Position numbers and translations under genes: made by a program. Below, in pieces: positions 1 to 13,500 of a stretch of 64,000 nucleotides of DNA. Below the pieces are notes generated by a model, which was given only the letters and a program-made list of their open reading frames with translations, was not told where the DNA came from and ran no database searches. This stretch comes from Turritopsis dohrnii (lineage: Eukaryota > Cnidaria > Hydrozoa > Anthoathecata > Oceaniidae): assembly GCA_027922465.2 (NCBI GenBank), contig BQMF02000229.1:558001-622000 (forward strand), written 5' to 3'. Position 1 is the first letter of the stretch. Each line of letters begins with the position of its first letter.

Positions 1-655
1 GGCCACTGCCGCCTGTGTTCCAGCCTTAGTCCTGTTATAACACAACACTGTACTCTAATGCTGCATTTAAAAGTAGCTCATTAGTACAACAGGAGTCATG
101 ACAACATTAACATCGACTTTGTTTTTGTACAGCAATGCTATACGTAGTTTTTGACAGTGAATGAAGTAACAGTTTGACAAGCAGATGGAAACCCAAGGAC
201 TAAAACACCTCGATTCCTTATTGATGTTTTCTTAATCGATATTATTGTAGACGAAGAACAATTTTAAAAGAAAAAATTACAAACCTGTGCGGTTCGATTG
301 TGTAAAATGCTCCATAGCCATCATATATGATGGGTGAAATGCCTCTGGTTATTTGAAAAAACCCAGATAAACTCGTCGAGATGACATAATTGCCACTGTA
401 ACAACAAACGGTGACTGGATGAATAACTTCAATATAGTGACAAGTATAGAAAGTTTATTTATTAAAAAAAATCATGGACACTGAAATAACAATCTTTGGA
501 CTTAAAAACAAACCAATTTCACTCAACACCACTTAGCAGGTATGAAGAATAATAAAAAATAGTTTCCTTTCGGTCCGCAAAAGTTTTATCTTCCAATGTA
601 AAAGGGCCCTTATATAAAAAGTATAGGGAATAAGAAAAAAAGTCACAAGTGTTTA

Positions 656-1075
656 CCATATTCTCTCAAATAAGCGCCTGGGCGCTTATAAAATTTTTTT
701 GGAAATTAGGGGGGCGCTTATTAGAGAGGGGCGCTTATAAAAACATTTTGAAATGGTCATGCTAGCTGTGAACGAGGCATTGCTTTTTATTTTTCATGGC
801 AACGAAATAAGATTTTGTACTTATAACTTAAATTTACACGTCACAAAAATATAGCCTTCCGTTTCTATTACAGAATATTCGGTTTTTGTTCAAAGTTCTA
901 ATTACCGACCGGGCGCTTATTAATTTATGAGTAATGTTAAGTGACTCCACATCACTCTAATAAGCGCCGGGCGCTTATTGGAGAGGGGCGCTTATAAAAA
1001 TATTTTTGACTAGAAGGGGGCGCTTATTAGAGAGGGGCGCTTACTGGAGAGGGGCGCTAGTTAGAGAGAATACGG
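656..1075. repeat. TA-flanked MITE rich in GGCGCTTAT motifs
   Basis: Terminal inverted repeats start CCATATTCTCTC on the left and, read on the other strand, CCGTATTCTCTC on the right. Each end is flanked by TA, as expected for a Tc1/mariner/pogo-type target duplication. The inside holds about eight copies of a GGGGCGCTTATTAGAGA-like motif in both orientations. It sits between the exon 16 and exon 15 equivalents of CROT copy A. No coding capacity is visible. Confidence 0.65.
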
Positions 1076-2216
1076 TATTCTGAAATTTTGAAAACAATAC
1101 CAGCTTTGTTTATTGCCGAGGGATTGTTGAAAGATAGGTGTTAAAAGAGTTATATTTTGCAAGAAGTTATTCCGAAAACGTTTCGGACATTTCCGGTAAT
1201 ATTTACCTCATTTCCCATCCCTTATCTTTGAACATTTCGGGCAACGGAATATCTATTAACAAACGCATTCAAAACAATATAATATTAAGGCTTGAAAGTT
1301 GAAAAATGTTGTGAGGAAAATTTTTGTCAGATCCTCTTCAAAACTGACCAATTAGAAAGATTTTATCTTCTTTCTCAATGAGTTTTGTCAACATCAGTAA
1401 GTGTCTATCAATTCCTGAAACAATCAAACGATAAAAATGAAAATAAGTAAAGTAAGAAACATGTTATTGATTTACCCAATTCCTTGTTGATTTTGCATAG
1501 TCTTCTAACTTTTTTTGAAGTTCTTTTCCTGGACCAGTTTTAAATAAGTTAACATGAAACTCAGTTTGGAAATATTCATCTTGACTAAGAAATGGTTTCA
1601 CTAAAAAATAGATTTTACACAAATTTATATTGCTAAATATTGCTGAAGAGCATTTGGCTTGGTTATTCAAGAAATTCATATTCAAAATTAAGGTGTGTGC
1701 GTGTAAGAGAAAAAATCCTTGACTTTTCTGAAATAAATTTTTATGAAAGTAACTCTAAATTTTCCAACTATTTTTTATTTCAGGAAGTGGCTGGGAAGTC
1801 TGTTTATTTTCTAAAAGATTCTTATAGCAGCAAATTAATTATTTAAGTATAAGAAAAAATAATACATATTGATCTTGTTGCCTGTTGATCCTTTTGTTGG
1901 ATTTCTGGGGGGTTTTTTTCTGCTGTCCAAACCTAGCGGTTTTTTGAAATTTCGTGCGTGCGCCTACATGGATTCATTACATCTATGCGTAAAGCCATTT
2001 TTTCGTAGCACGAAGTTTCTTCCACGAGAAACTTCTGGCGACTGGTTGTAATTGCGGTAATACAGAAATCAAAAACTTTCTTTTCTAACATCGGTATTTG
2101 AAACTTCTATCTTTTGGTAAGCTTTCTTCTTAGTGCTTTTTTATCTTCCCATTTGCTTGATTGTAGGCTTATATCTGGGTACATCGGAGTAAAAGTGAGG
2201 TCTGTGTGAGGTTTGT

Positions 2217-2310
2217 CAGCAAGCCTCTAGCTGATTCTAGCTGATCCTATCTTACCCTAGCTTCTTAGCCTATCCTAGCTTATCCTAGATAATCCTAGCT
2301 GACCAAGCAA
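2217..2310. repeat. Minisatellite of about 10 bp units (CCTAGCTNAT)
   Basis: A short degenerate tandem array of units such as CCTAGCTTAT, CCTAGATAAT and TCTAGCTGAT lies in intron 1 of CROT copy A. It is non-coding and probably length-variable. Confidence 0.55.
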
Positions 2311-2410
2311 AGCTTTGAGGCAAACTTGAGAAATACAAAAATTCATCGAAGTGGCTCATAATTAAACTTTTAAAAGGTAAAATTTTTAAATGCTTCGTAG
2401 CTAGCTTAGG

Positions 2411-3801
2411 TAGATACGTACATAGAAATACAAAAAGAGATAGAATAACATCGATGAAATTTCCTTTGTACCATCCGTGTTGTAATTACTGGTGGCCGTA
2501 TACAAAGTTGAATTTTAAAAATTTAAAATTTCGCGCTATATATGGAAGTCTATTGTTCCCCGTAATAAAAGTCGTAATTCAGATCTCGAAATCTATTGTT
2601 AATTTTTCAGAATGTGGGACTTCAGCTAATGTCTTTTTATCAATTCTGCATAATTATGAAAATTATTAGAATTATTCAGATGGTAGCATAACGAAAAATA
2701 AGTCTGTGTTTTACGATTTGACGAGAATAATATTCGTATTCATTGCTTTCTCGTGATCAACTAAGCAAATATGTAAAATCATATTGAAGATTTTGAGATT
2801 GATGTTGATATAAATGACGACAATAACATTGACGAAAGTACACTTGACTCTCGTAATGAACATGTATGTTTTGAAGTGGAAATATTTCTGTTTGAACGAA
2901 CATGAACAATTTTACAAATTGTTCTCCGGATAAGCTGTCAGCTTTCTGATGAAACAGAGATCATCACTGCTTTGTCGTAAATATGCCTTGACATTATATA
3001 AATGGCATTAAAAGCATATTTATGTATAAAATGTATATTCCGACTGCCTAAAATTGGAGAAAAATACTTCAACTTCTTTTTCTGGAAGGTTTCCGTAAAA
3101 GTATAGCAAATATCTTTATAATCTAGTTTAGCAGAAACATAACTTTTTTCTCACTCAATCTCTGCACAATAGAAGATTGTTTTTACAAACTTAAAAATAT
3201 ACAGCTGTGCACGTGCGCTATTATTATATACCAGAGATTTTGATTGGTAGATTTATTTTTTCGGCGTGATAATTATTCGCCGACAATTAACAAAGTGTAA
3301 ACAATGTTTATGACCATAATTAAGAGGACGCCAATTAGTTTCGGTCCCGATCCTTACACCACAACATTCTATATTCCTTAGGAGGTCGTACTAGTAAAAA
3401 CAACTTGAAAACGCTTTTAGTTTGTAAAATAATGAAACAAACGTCCGAGTATGTGAAATGAAAAGTCGAAAATACGTTTTTCATTATAGCATAAAAACGA
3501 AAATACGAATTCAGTTCCGATTTTCTAAAGAAAGTAGCTTTTAGAAGCCCTAATGAGGATAACATGTTTGTTTTTACGAATAAACTTGTTTAGTATACTC
3601 GTTTTTGATTTAAAATTTTCGGTTTTTACTTCAAATTTTACCGAGTAGTTAAAAAATAATAAACATTGCATAAAAGAGAATGAGGCGAGGCAACACGCAT
3701 GGATTCTCATTGTTTGAAAATTGAATAGAAATTTGAATAGAGCTAAGGTGAGCTAAAGTTTGATGTTATTCTATCTCTTTTTCGTATTTCTATGATACGT
3801 A
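2411..3801. repeat. Inverted-repeat-bounded segment, possible MITE
   Basis: A stretch of about 40 bp at 2411-2453, containing AAAGAGATAGAATAACATC, recurs inverted at 3760-3801 with only a few mismatches. The 1.3 kb between has no supported ORF. This looks like a non-autonomous DNA transposon, but a clear target duplication was not found. The stretch from 1601 to 6792 otherwise holds AT-rich sequence, an (AT)n run at 6744-6764 and the fragments listed next. Confidence 0.4.
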
Positions 3802-3829
3802 GTTACTTTAAAACATAGTATTTCCGATA

Positions 3830-5040
3830 AATTTTTTAATTTGTTTCTTATATTTTTTTCGAAAAAGTTTGTGTTTCTTTTCTTTCGTTCTTATACATAG
3901 ATTCTTTTTTTAAAAAACTGTCATATAAATCGCGTATCCATGGTTACGCTTCGCACCTTTCTTTTCTTTGTATGTAATAGCTTATGTTGTTTTTAGTTAA
4001 GCCCTATTCACACTTTTTAAAAGTATTTTTGTCTTATCTATTTTTGATCTACAGTATATAATATGTTTGTTTTCAAGAAAAAACTACTTTCATTTTGATA
4101 CTTAAAGTTTCATTCATTAAGCAATCGTCTCTCCATAACCATAAAAGTAGTTGCCCCCGCAGCGAGCGTAAGCGAGCGAGGAGGCATAGTAGTTTCACGA
4201 GATAGGCGAATGTCAGTTTCCGATTTTGTTCATCATCATCTTCATCATCATCCTCCAACTTTCATGTTGACGTTACACGGTGGTATACAATTATTAGCTG
4301 ACTTTGCTTTTTTTCCATGTCAAAGCATGACACCGTAGGTGGGAGACAGAATGTTTATTTTCCTAATTTATTATTATATTATACTATGTTATTTAGGAAG
4401 TTCGTATGCTTAGACATTTTTCATATTACTTTTGTGTTGTTTTTGTGAAGTGAACGACAAGGATTTTAAAGCACAGCTTCAAATCTGGAATTTTGTCCAC
4501 CATTTTTGTATATGTTTTAGCTCTAAATCTTTCATTCAATAAATTTTATTCAATGCACTGATTTTTGGCGGATCTTGCCTTAAAAAGATTTTAATTGGAG
4601 AAAGAAAGAAAAGTGACCAATTTTTTGAGGGGGGTGACTAAAGATTTTAATTGGATTTCTGTGTATGCAAGAAAGCCTACAAATTGTCGTTCTTCGTGTT
4701 TTTCTTCTTTCTGTCCTCCAAAGATCATGATCAATAAAACATTTTTATATTTTTTTCTTGTGTTTTTTGTAAACTTTGGCTATGTTTTGTTTCGAATCAA
4801 AGTTTGAAACGCAGATTTCTAAGGATTTTTCGCTCTAATTTTTTTTTTTGAAAAAGTTTTTTTTTTCTTTTGGCTCTTACAGAATTTCTTTAAAAAATCT
4901 TAATCTTATTTTGATTATAAAAATACGTATCCATGGTTTTAGTTCACACATTTCTTTTGTTTGTAGCAAATACTTTCTGATGTTACTTGTTAAGCCTTAT
5001 TTACACTTTTTGAAAGGTATATTAGCATCAGTGTGACATA
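3830..5040. repeat. Two fragments of the ACGGTAGCAGC repeat family
   Basis: The blocks near 3880-4060 and 4850-5040 are diverged direct repeats of each other. Both carry GTATCCATGGTT, a TTTCTTTTGTTTG-type run, then TTAAGCC and CACTTTTT. The same order of motifs occurs inverted at about 30190-30300 inside the element at 30069-30902. They are therefore probably fragments of that family in the degenerate CROT copy A intron. No gene is seen here. Confidence 0.45.
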
Positions 5041-7565
5041 GGACTATGTTTGTTTTTGTTTCCGTGTATGTATAGCTTGCTGCGTGTACAAATTGGAATG
5101 TTTGAGCGCAGGGGCATTTTTAGCTAAAGCTACATGCTAGTATAAAATCTTGTTAACGTTTGTGTGTAAAGTGTTCAAAATGCTCAACAGGAAAGAGGAG
5201 CTTTAATATTTTTTGGATCTATAGTATGTATCATTGATGCTTTCATAGATTTCTAGGGTTTCATGCTTCAGCTGGTTTTGCAGAAATCCTTATGCCTGCA
5301 AGGGCATCTTGTTTCAAATTCTATTGTCATAGTGATATTCATGTGAAAAAAGTTGGTATTAGAAAAATCTTTGAAGCTCTTTTTTCAGTGATCATTTTCC
5401 GTGTCACTTATGTTTGATGTTCCATTTACAAAACTAAAAAAGCTCGTATATTGAGATTTGTCTTACTGAGAAGCTGAAGGATGGATCTAAAAACAGTTTT
5501 TCTTTATCTTTTAATTTTGAACAGAACAGGAATTATATAAAGTTATATAAAAAATGAAAACAGAAAACAATTTAGGGAAATTGAAAATAACTCTGAAAAT
5601 AATTTATTTGAGTAAAAACAAAAAAAGTGGTTTTCACTCTATGTCTTGTGATTACAAGTGTAAAACACAAAAGTCAAACTTAACTTGTTTTGTTAATGGA
5701 GCTATGTTTTTACAACAAGGTTCATTTTCTTTGACTCATTATAAAATTTAAAATGTTTAGTTTACCTCAAAATTTTTAACATGGGCTTTTTTCAGATGTA
5801 AATAAGCCTTCCAAAAATGTATCATACTTGATATAAACAGAGTCCTGTCAAAAGGATTAATTAAAAAATAAAAACACGTTTATTTCCCTTATTCACACCC
5901 TTGAATTTTATATATCAAATGAGCACTTTATATAATTTATGTCAACATTACAAATGGAGAATTTTAATCTTTGAATTGAAGAACCACATCATTCCAGTGT
6001 GTTAAGTTAAGTTAATTATTTACAACAGTTTAAAAATAAAAAAGTAGTCTGTTAGCTGAATTAAAAAAAAAAAAAAAATTATCAAAGCCCTATCTCCAAC
6101 AATATACATATAATATTTGAAAAGAAAAAACCAATTGCTAGAGTGCCTGTACAACTAACCATATAATGCTAATGTTGCTGAACTGTCATTGCAGTTAGCA
6201 TTGGTTTTTATCAACTAATTTGATAAAACGGATTTTCATGAACAAACATGCAGAATGACAATGAATGTGATTACAAATCATCAGGGTGTCATCACCAGCT
6301 ATAACTTCTAAGTTTAATCCCTTTTCTCTTATCACAATACAGTGTGTTTCAAAACGTTGGCTTCAAAAATTGTAGATTGTCAGGTCCTATAGATGACTTT
6401 CAAATATTATCTCGTTATCAAAATGACTCCTAAGAGAACAAAATCAACAGAAAATGTGTTTACGTGTAAAACGACCAAGATGTATGACTTGTTCATTAAT
6501 CTTTCATGTTGGAATATTAAGAATTATCGAGAAAAGAACACATGCATTACAATATGCCACTTTAGAAAGTCATTTGTTGTCCTGTGATTTTATTTACACA
6601 AGCTTTGAAAGGGACATAGTATAAAAAGGCAAAATTTATTTATCTTCTTTGCTGTGTTGTATTTCTGTTGTCTGTAATGTTGCACAACGTACAGTTAATG
6701 AATGGAGGAGCTGAGTTAGAAGGATTATGATAAAAACATCATAGATATATATATATATATATATTATAAAAATATAACATAGTTCATTATACCTGAATCC
6801 AAATACCTTGTGCAAGTATCATTCAATGAAGGTAATGGGAGCGATGGCAGAGATTGCAGAGCTGAAAAAGTCTTTTGAACAGCCATTCTACTAATGTACT
6901 AATTACGCAAACATGAAAAAATTAATCAAATTGGTTAATCAATGAAAAATTTGTGAAGAAATGAAAATAAAGCATTGGTCAAAACAACGTTTTTGGTACG
7001 CTAGGCGATCAATTCAACATGTAACAGGACGTAATGAAGACGTAACGGGAATGAAGAGATCTAGAACGTGAACAAAGGACAAAGACTACTCTCCTTCTGC
7101 GTATGCTGAAAATATTAAATCAAATTTTGCCGCATACCAGTTTTCGAGTCAAAGTTTATAAATTCATAAGATATATAAAATCTTGGATTTCTTAAAATGA
7201 AATGAAAAGTAAAAATGGAACAAACTAAAAACAAACAAAAATTTTTACACCAAACTATTCCTAATATTACAAATTAGCTGAGTGAATTAAAATATTATTA
7301 ATCATATCGAAAGCAGCAACGATGGATCGGTAGAATTCAAAGCATTTCGTTTCTTTTGATTCTTTCCATGTAGTCACACACAGATTTACTCTGAAAATAA
7401 AACTTATATAAGAACTTTTTGGAAAAAGAGAAATAAAAAACAAAACATGCGCTAACGTAAGAAAAAGAAAGTGTTCAGATGAAGTGATAATGTGGCGGTT
7501 TGTACTCTCCGAGTGTGACCACTGCCACCTGTGTTAAAGCGTCAGTCATGTCATAACTCAACACT

Positions 7566-10500
7566 TTACTCTGATGCTGCATTTAAAAGCAGTTCATCAG
7601 CACAAGAGTCATGAGAACACTGACATCAACTTTGTTCTTTGAAAAAAGAACGTACAGCACTGCTATACATATTTTTGGGAGGGAGCAGTATGGTGGCCGA
7701 TTAGAGCAATAGCAGTTTTTATCGATTTCTTTTGTTTTTCTTACATTAATTTTGTTTATTTTGCTTTTTCTTTCTTTTTACTATTTTTTTCAGTGTTGTT
7801 CTTTTCTTTTTTTTGCAATTTCACATTTCTTCATTACTTTCTTTCTTACTTTTTTTCCCTACTTTTTTATTATTTTATTTCTACTTTTTTTCGCTACTAT
7901 TTTTCTACTTTTTTTTCGTTACTGCTTTTTATATTTTTTTTCGTTAGCTACTTTTTTGTTACTTTTTTACTACTATTTTTACATTTTAAAATAACAAAAA
8001 AAGAAAAACAGGAAAAAAGTAAAGAAAAACTAAAGTAAAGTAAAAAAAAAAAAAGTGTTCGTGGCCGAGGAGGGCAATAGCGATATACAAAATGGAAGCA
8101 TGGCCGAGGAGAGCAATAGCACATTTTCATTAACAGAAATGAACGCCCTGGGCGCTTATAATTTTTTTGAACTTATACGTTGGGCGCTTATACGGACGAG
8201 GCGCTTAATTAAAAAATCACTAGAATCACCAATACCGTTTACCATTTCACTGGATGCTGACAAAAGAACGGCCTGTGTCCTTGCTCAAGCAACTTCAAAA
8301 AAGCTCGATAATTACTCTCACTTTGAAATGAAAACACTTCATTCCCGCCTTATTGAGTTTTCTTCATTATGCTGAAATATATGTTCAACTCAAAACCATA
8401 TTTTTCTCACTACTTTATGTTTTTGCTGAATAAGCGCTCAAGTTTGGGTCTGGGCGTTTAATCGGAATCTGGGCCTGATTACAAATTTTTCCTCTAAACC
8501 TTGCTTCTAAACCTGTTTAATTGGATGGGGCGTTTAATCCTGGCCGCTAAATCGGTCATTTACGGTACTTAAATTAACACACACCCTAGTCTAAAGAAAC
8601 CAAACAATGTTACAAACATGTTGGGTTCATGTGGGTTCATAGGATGAACATCCTTGATAGAAGCGTTCCTTTGACGTGATTTGGTTTGACGAAAAAACGA
8701 GTTCTCTGTTAGCACAATGCATGAGTTTAAAGCTGCTTTATCTCTCTTATTTTACGCAGGCTTATTCCTGTCAAAGATTTCAAAATTCATCTATTTTCAA
8801 GGTATCCCTTTCAACGATAGCACTTATACATTTTTTGGTAGTTGGCAGTTGTTTGGTATCTACAACATCGGTACTTCAGCATCATGATTCGGTGATTTAT
8901 TTTTCATTGCCTTTTGAAACATTACTTTTGAAATTGAAAGCTGTAAACAATTTTTACAGAGGATTCTATATAATAAACATTGTGACCCGTCGGTGTTTTA
9001 GAAGCAATTTATATGTATATACCGACAAGGACTATAATGAACATGGACAGCTGTTCATCAAGTAAATGTCATGGGAAAACATCAAAATATTAAGATATTT
9101 GCTTTAAGAAATAATCGTCAAAATACACGCTTTTTTTATAAGAACCAGTAAAATTTGACCTGAGGCTGGCTGTTCTTATTTTTTTAACCTTTTTCAGCCT
9201 GAATTGTTCTTATCTTGTTCTTAGCTTTCCACAGAATGGAAATATTTTTTAAAGTTCAGCTAAAAAGATTAATTCAAGATGGTCATTATGATCAAACGTT
9301 GGAACTTGACAGGTACATTAAATACGAATGTGGAGTCTTGTCCCATATGTTTTATTAAAGTATAGATATTCATTATGTTCTGTTCCAGAAACATGCTTTC
9401 ATATGTCTATATACCAGTAATTCAGAATGAATTAGACATCTTCAGAACAACCGTCTGGAACCATAGCCGAGGAAGGAAACAACGTAACAAAGAGCTGCCC
9501 ACCGGAATTCCAGAACATATTTTTCATAACCCAGAAGATTATGGGGCTGTTGAATGCGGAACATATGTCAAAGAAGATAATTTGGTGGATATCGCAGATG
9601 CACTCGGGATTCTTGATGACAATGATGATTATTTAACAGCTGAATTACGCCAGAAACTTGAGAATATTATTGCAGATCCAAGTGTAATTAAAGGCGAAGA
9701 GGCAGATGTAGCCTATATTTATTTGAAACAGAATTATACTTGATGTAAACTTTTATTTTGTTCCTATTAAATCAATTGGATACCTTAAGTGAAAATTAAG
9801 GGGTGCATGAAATAATGAGATTGCTGTAAAAGCTTTATTCAGAGATCTGGGGTGAGTTAGCAAGAGATAACGATAACAATCCGTATTAATCTTGAAAGGG
9901 ATACCTTGAAAATAAATGAATTTTGAAATCTTTGACAGGAATAAGCCTGCGTAAAATAAGAGAGATAAAGCAGCTTTAAACTCATGCATTGTGCTAACAG
10001 AGAACTCGTTTTTTCGTCAAACCAAACCACGTCAAAGGAACGCTTCTATCAAGGATGTTCATCCTATGAACCCACATGAACCCAACATGTTTGTAACATT
10101 GTTTGGTTTCTTTAGACTAGGGTGTGTGTTAATTTAAGTACCGTAAATGACCGATTTAGCGGCCAGGATTAAACGCCCCATCCAATTAAACAGGTTTAGA
10201 AGCAAGGTTTAGAGGAAAAATTTGTAATCAGGCCCAGATTCCGATTAAACGCCCAGACCCAAACTTGAGCGCTTATTCAGCAAAAACATAAAGTAGTGAG
10301 AAAAATATGGTTTTGAGTTGAACATATATTTCAGCATAATGAAGAAAACTCAATAAGGCGGGAATGAAGTGTTTTCATTTCAAAGTGAGAGTAATTATCG
10401 AGCTTTTTTGAAGTTGCTTGAGCAAGGACACAGGCCGTTCTTTTGTCAGCATCCAGTGAAATGGTAAACGGTATTGGTGATTCTAGTGATTTTTTAATTA

Positions 10501-13500
10501 AGCGCCTCGTCCGTATAAGCGCCCAACGTATAAGTTCAAAAAAATTATAAGCGCCCAGGGCGTTCATTTCTGTTAATGAAAATGTGCTATTGCTCTCCTC
10601 GGCCATGCTTCCATTTTGTATATCGCTATTGCCCTCCTCGGCCACGAACACTTTTTTTTTTTTACTTTACTTTAGTTTTTCTTTACTTTTTTCCTGTTTT
10701 TCTTTTTTTGTTATTTTAAAATGTAAAAATAGTAGTAAAAAAGCAACAAAAAAGTAGCTAACGAAAAAAAATATAAAAAGCAGTAACGAAAAAAAAAGTA
10801 GAAAAATAGTAGCGAAAAAAAGTAGAAATAAAATAATAAAAAAGTAGGGAAAAAAAGTAAGAAAGAAAGTAATGAAGAAATGTGAATTTGCAAAAAAAAG
10901 AAAAGAACAACACTGAAAAAAATAGTAAAAAGAAAGAAAAAACAAAATAAACAAAATTAATGTAAGAAAAACAAAAGAAATCGATAAAAACTGCTATTGC
11001 TCTAATCGGCCACCATAGAGCAGATTGAAATCCAAAGACTAAAAAACCTCAATTCCTTTTTGATGTTTTCTAAATCGACATTATTGTAGACGAAGAACAA
11101 TAGAAGAAATGACAAACCTGTGCGGTTCAATTGTGTAAAATGCCCCATAGCCATCATATATGATGGGTGCAATACCTCCATGTAGTTGACAAAAACCAGA
11201 TAAACTCGTCGAGATGACATAATTGCCATCACCACCACTGTAACAACAAACGGTTACTGGATAAAACAATTAACACAGCAACAAGTGTAGAAAGTTTACT
11301 TATTAGAAATAACCATCATGGATACTGAAACAACAATCTTTGCACTTGAAAACAAATTATTTCACTCAACAGCACAAGCAACTACGAAGCATAAGTAATC
11401 GAAAGCTTCCTTCAATCAAAAGTCACAAAAATGTGTTTATTCTAAATTTCGAAAAAAATACCTCCTGGTTTGTTTATTGCCAAGGGATTATTGAAGGATA
11501 AGTGTTAAGAAAGTTATATTTTGTAAGAAGTTACTCCGAAAACACTTGGGATATTTTAATATTACCTCATTTTCCATCCTTTATCTTTAAACATTTCAGG
11601 TAACGGAATTCCTATTGACAAATACATTCAAGACAATATGTATTGGTACTTGAATACTGAAAAATGTTATGGTCAGATAATCTCCAAAACTGATCAATTA
11701 GAAAGATTTTACCTTCTTTCTCAATGAACTTTTTCAACACCAGTAAGTGCCTATCAATTCCTGAAACAAACAATTAAAAAAGCATAAATATATTAAAACA
11801 AACAAACATACAAACATGATTTACGTAAATACCGCGAATAATAAGCACATTCCAACTCCATAACAGAAAGAGGGGGTATTAAAATTATCATCACCATCAA
11901 TATTCACTGAAGCACTTGAAAACTATGAAGCTTATCTCATGAAAAAAAAAACTGGAAATGACTTCTAGGATATCATAAATACAGTAGTCTCTCTAATTAG
12001 GGGTCACTATTGGTGCAAAACCTTTTGTCTGCCAATTAGAGATGTAGAAAGTTTATTATTTTAGGGCCAATTTTCATTTTCAGTCAATATTTATGCTTTT
12101 TTGATTTTTGGGGCAGAGGAGGAGGGGGTTGTGAAATATTTAAGTACAACGATAAGAATTAACATTAGAATGTTGTTGTATTGTAAAATTGTATCTTATT
12201 TAAGACATTCAGAAACTAGCTTTGTACCAATTTTATTTTCAAATCTTAAGATCATCTCAGTCAATTACAAAATGATCACAGATGAAATGTTTAGCATTGA
12301 TATCCACATCATCATGGATGAACCATTTTTCTGTTGGAAGAGGCTATCTTGCATACATGAATGTCTAGAATCCGTTAATTGGAGAATTCGTGAGATGCAG
12401 CAGGGGACTGAAAAATGTAGAAGTACGCTGTCAAAATCACAAGGATGAACTCTATGGGAAAAGATGATACTGCTGCACATATCCCTGAAAATATTGTCAA
12501 TGTCCCTCTCTTTTCTTTATACTTCAATCCAAGCTGAAGTTATTGGGAAAGAAGTAAACAGTGGAGGAGGATATGGACATAAAAATCTGGTGAAATATCA
12601 TTTTAGAAGAGCTACAAAATCATTGAACTGGTTGATAAGAAAGATCGAGAAAGCTTGAGAACGAACTTTGTAATACAGTGGAATCTCTCTATCTCGAACT
12701 CGCAAGGGACCGAAAAATTTGTTCGAGATAGAGAATGTTCGAGATAAAGAAAGGTAGCTCTTCAAATTAGCTGTTCAAGGGACCGAGAATTTTGTTCGAG
12801 ATAGAGAGATATTCGAGATAGAGGGTAGTCGAGATAGAGAGATTCCACTGTAGTTTAGGAAAATGTGTGAAATAATAAAATAAAAATAAAAATAACACAA
12901 AAATGTATTCTTTCCTCAAATCAATAAATATCCTTAAAGATTTTCACACGCTGTCCGCTAATTACAAAGAAAAAATCCCCAAAGGATCATTTGGTGAAAA
13001 CAATTGTCCGCTAATTGCCTGTTCACAATATATTGTATTTAGAATGTTTTCCTCAAGAGTATGGCTAGAATTTGGCTAGTGTAATGAAATTTGTCCGTTA
13101 GAGGTGTCAGCCAATTGGAGTGTCCATTAATTAGAGAGTATACTGTATGTTTCCTTTTACGAAATTACCCGATAAATAAACATCACACTTAAATAATAAC
13201 TACAATGGTTACTGTTGCTTACTATGATACACACATCAATTATAAGAAACTTGTTTTTAACTGGTTTTCATTCAAAGTACTTGAAAAACTTGAAATTGGA
13301 AGGTATGTTTTTACACATGTATTCATCATATACTACAGCTATATACAGACTTGCTATTTGTGTGAGTGTTTAAGTTACTTATAATAAAAAAATTAAATTG
13401 GTAACCTTCAGCAACGCAAGCCTCTTTCATCAATGTCTGATGTTTTTCTGCAGCTTTCACAAATAATCTATGTCGAAGAGTTGCCTGACATAAAAAAGAC

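Larger units (their letters stand above)
1..6886 (-). pseudogene. CROT: Carnitine O-octanoyltransferase copy A, internally deleted
   Basis: This is a degenerate tandem copy of the gene at 7566-28816. Exon 1 (6793-6886) and exon 2 (1476-1600) match the intact copy closely, but the next recognisable exons are equivalents of exon 14 (1367-1414), 15 (1207-1252) and 16 (281-395). Exons 3-13, including the catalytic histidine exon, are absent. Joining exon 2 to exon 14 puts the frame out by one base and meets TGA within about seven codons. The exon 14 donor has changed from GTAAAA to ATAAAA, exon 16 has lost nine bases, and the exon 17 acceptor CAG reads ATG. The deletion junction lies at about 1421-1425. 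The 3' end may continue left of the window. Intron 1 (1601-6792) is otherwise non-coding and still resembles intron 1 of the intact copy near 6560-6700. A collapsed assembly could imitate the deletion, but the point lesions argue for a true pseudogene. Confidence 0.85.

Noticed and set aside
4073..4258. Acidic minus-strand frame (DDDEDDDEQN)
   Set aside because: It is produced by a CATCATCTTCAT microsatellite.
7752..8038. Long hydrophobic frames rich in Phe, Leu and Tyr (and the mirror at 10667-10954)
   Set aside because: They are translations of a homopolymer-rich T/A tract in the transposon arm.
8055..8375. A 106-codon frame present identically in both arms of the 3.3-kb element (also 10331-10651, minus)
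   Set aside because: It spans the GGCGCTTAT repeats and binding-site motifs. Identity follows from the arms being inverted copies, not from protein selection.
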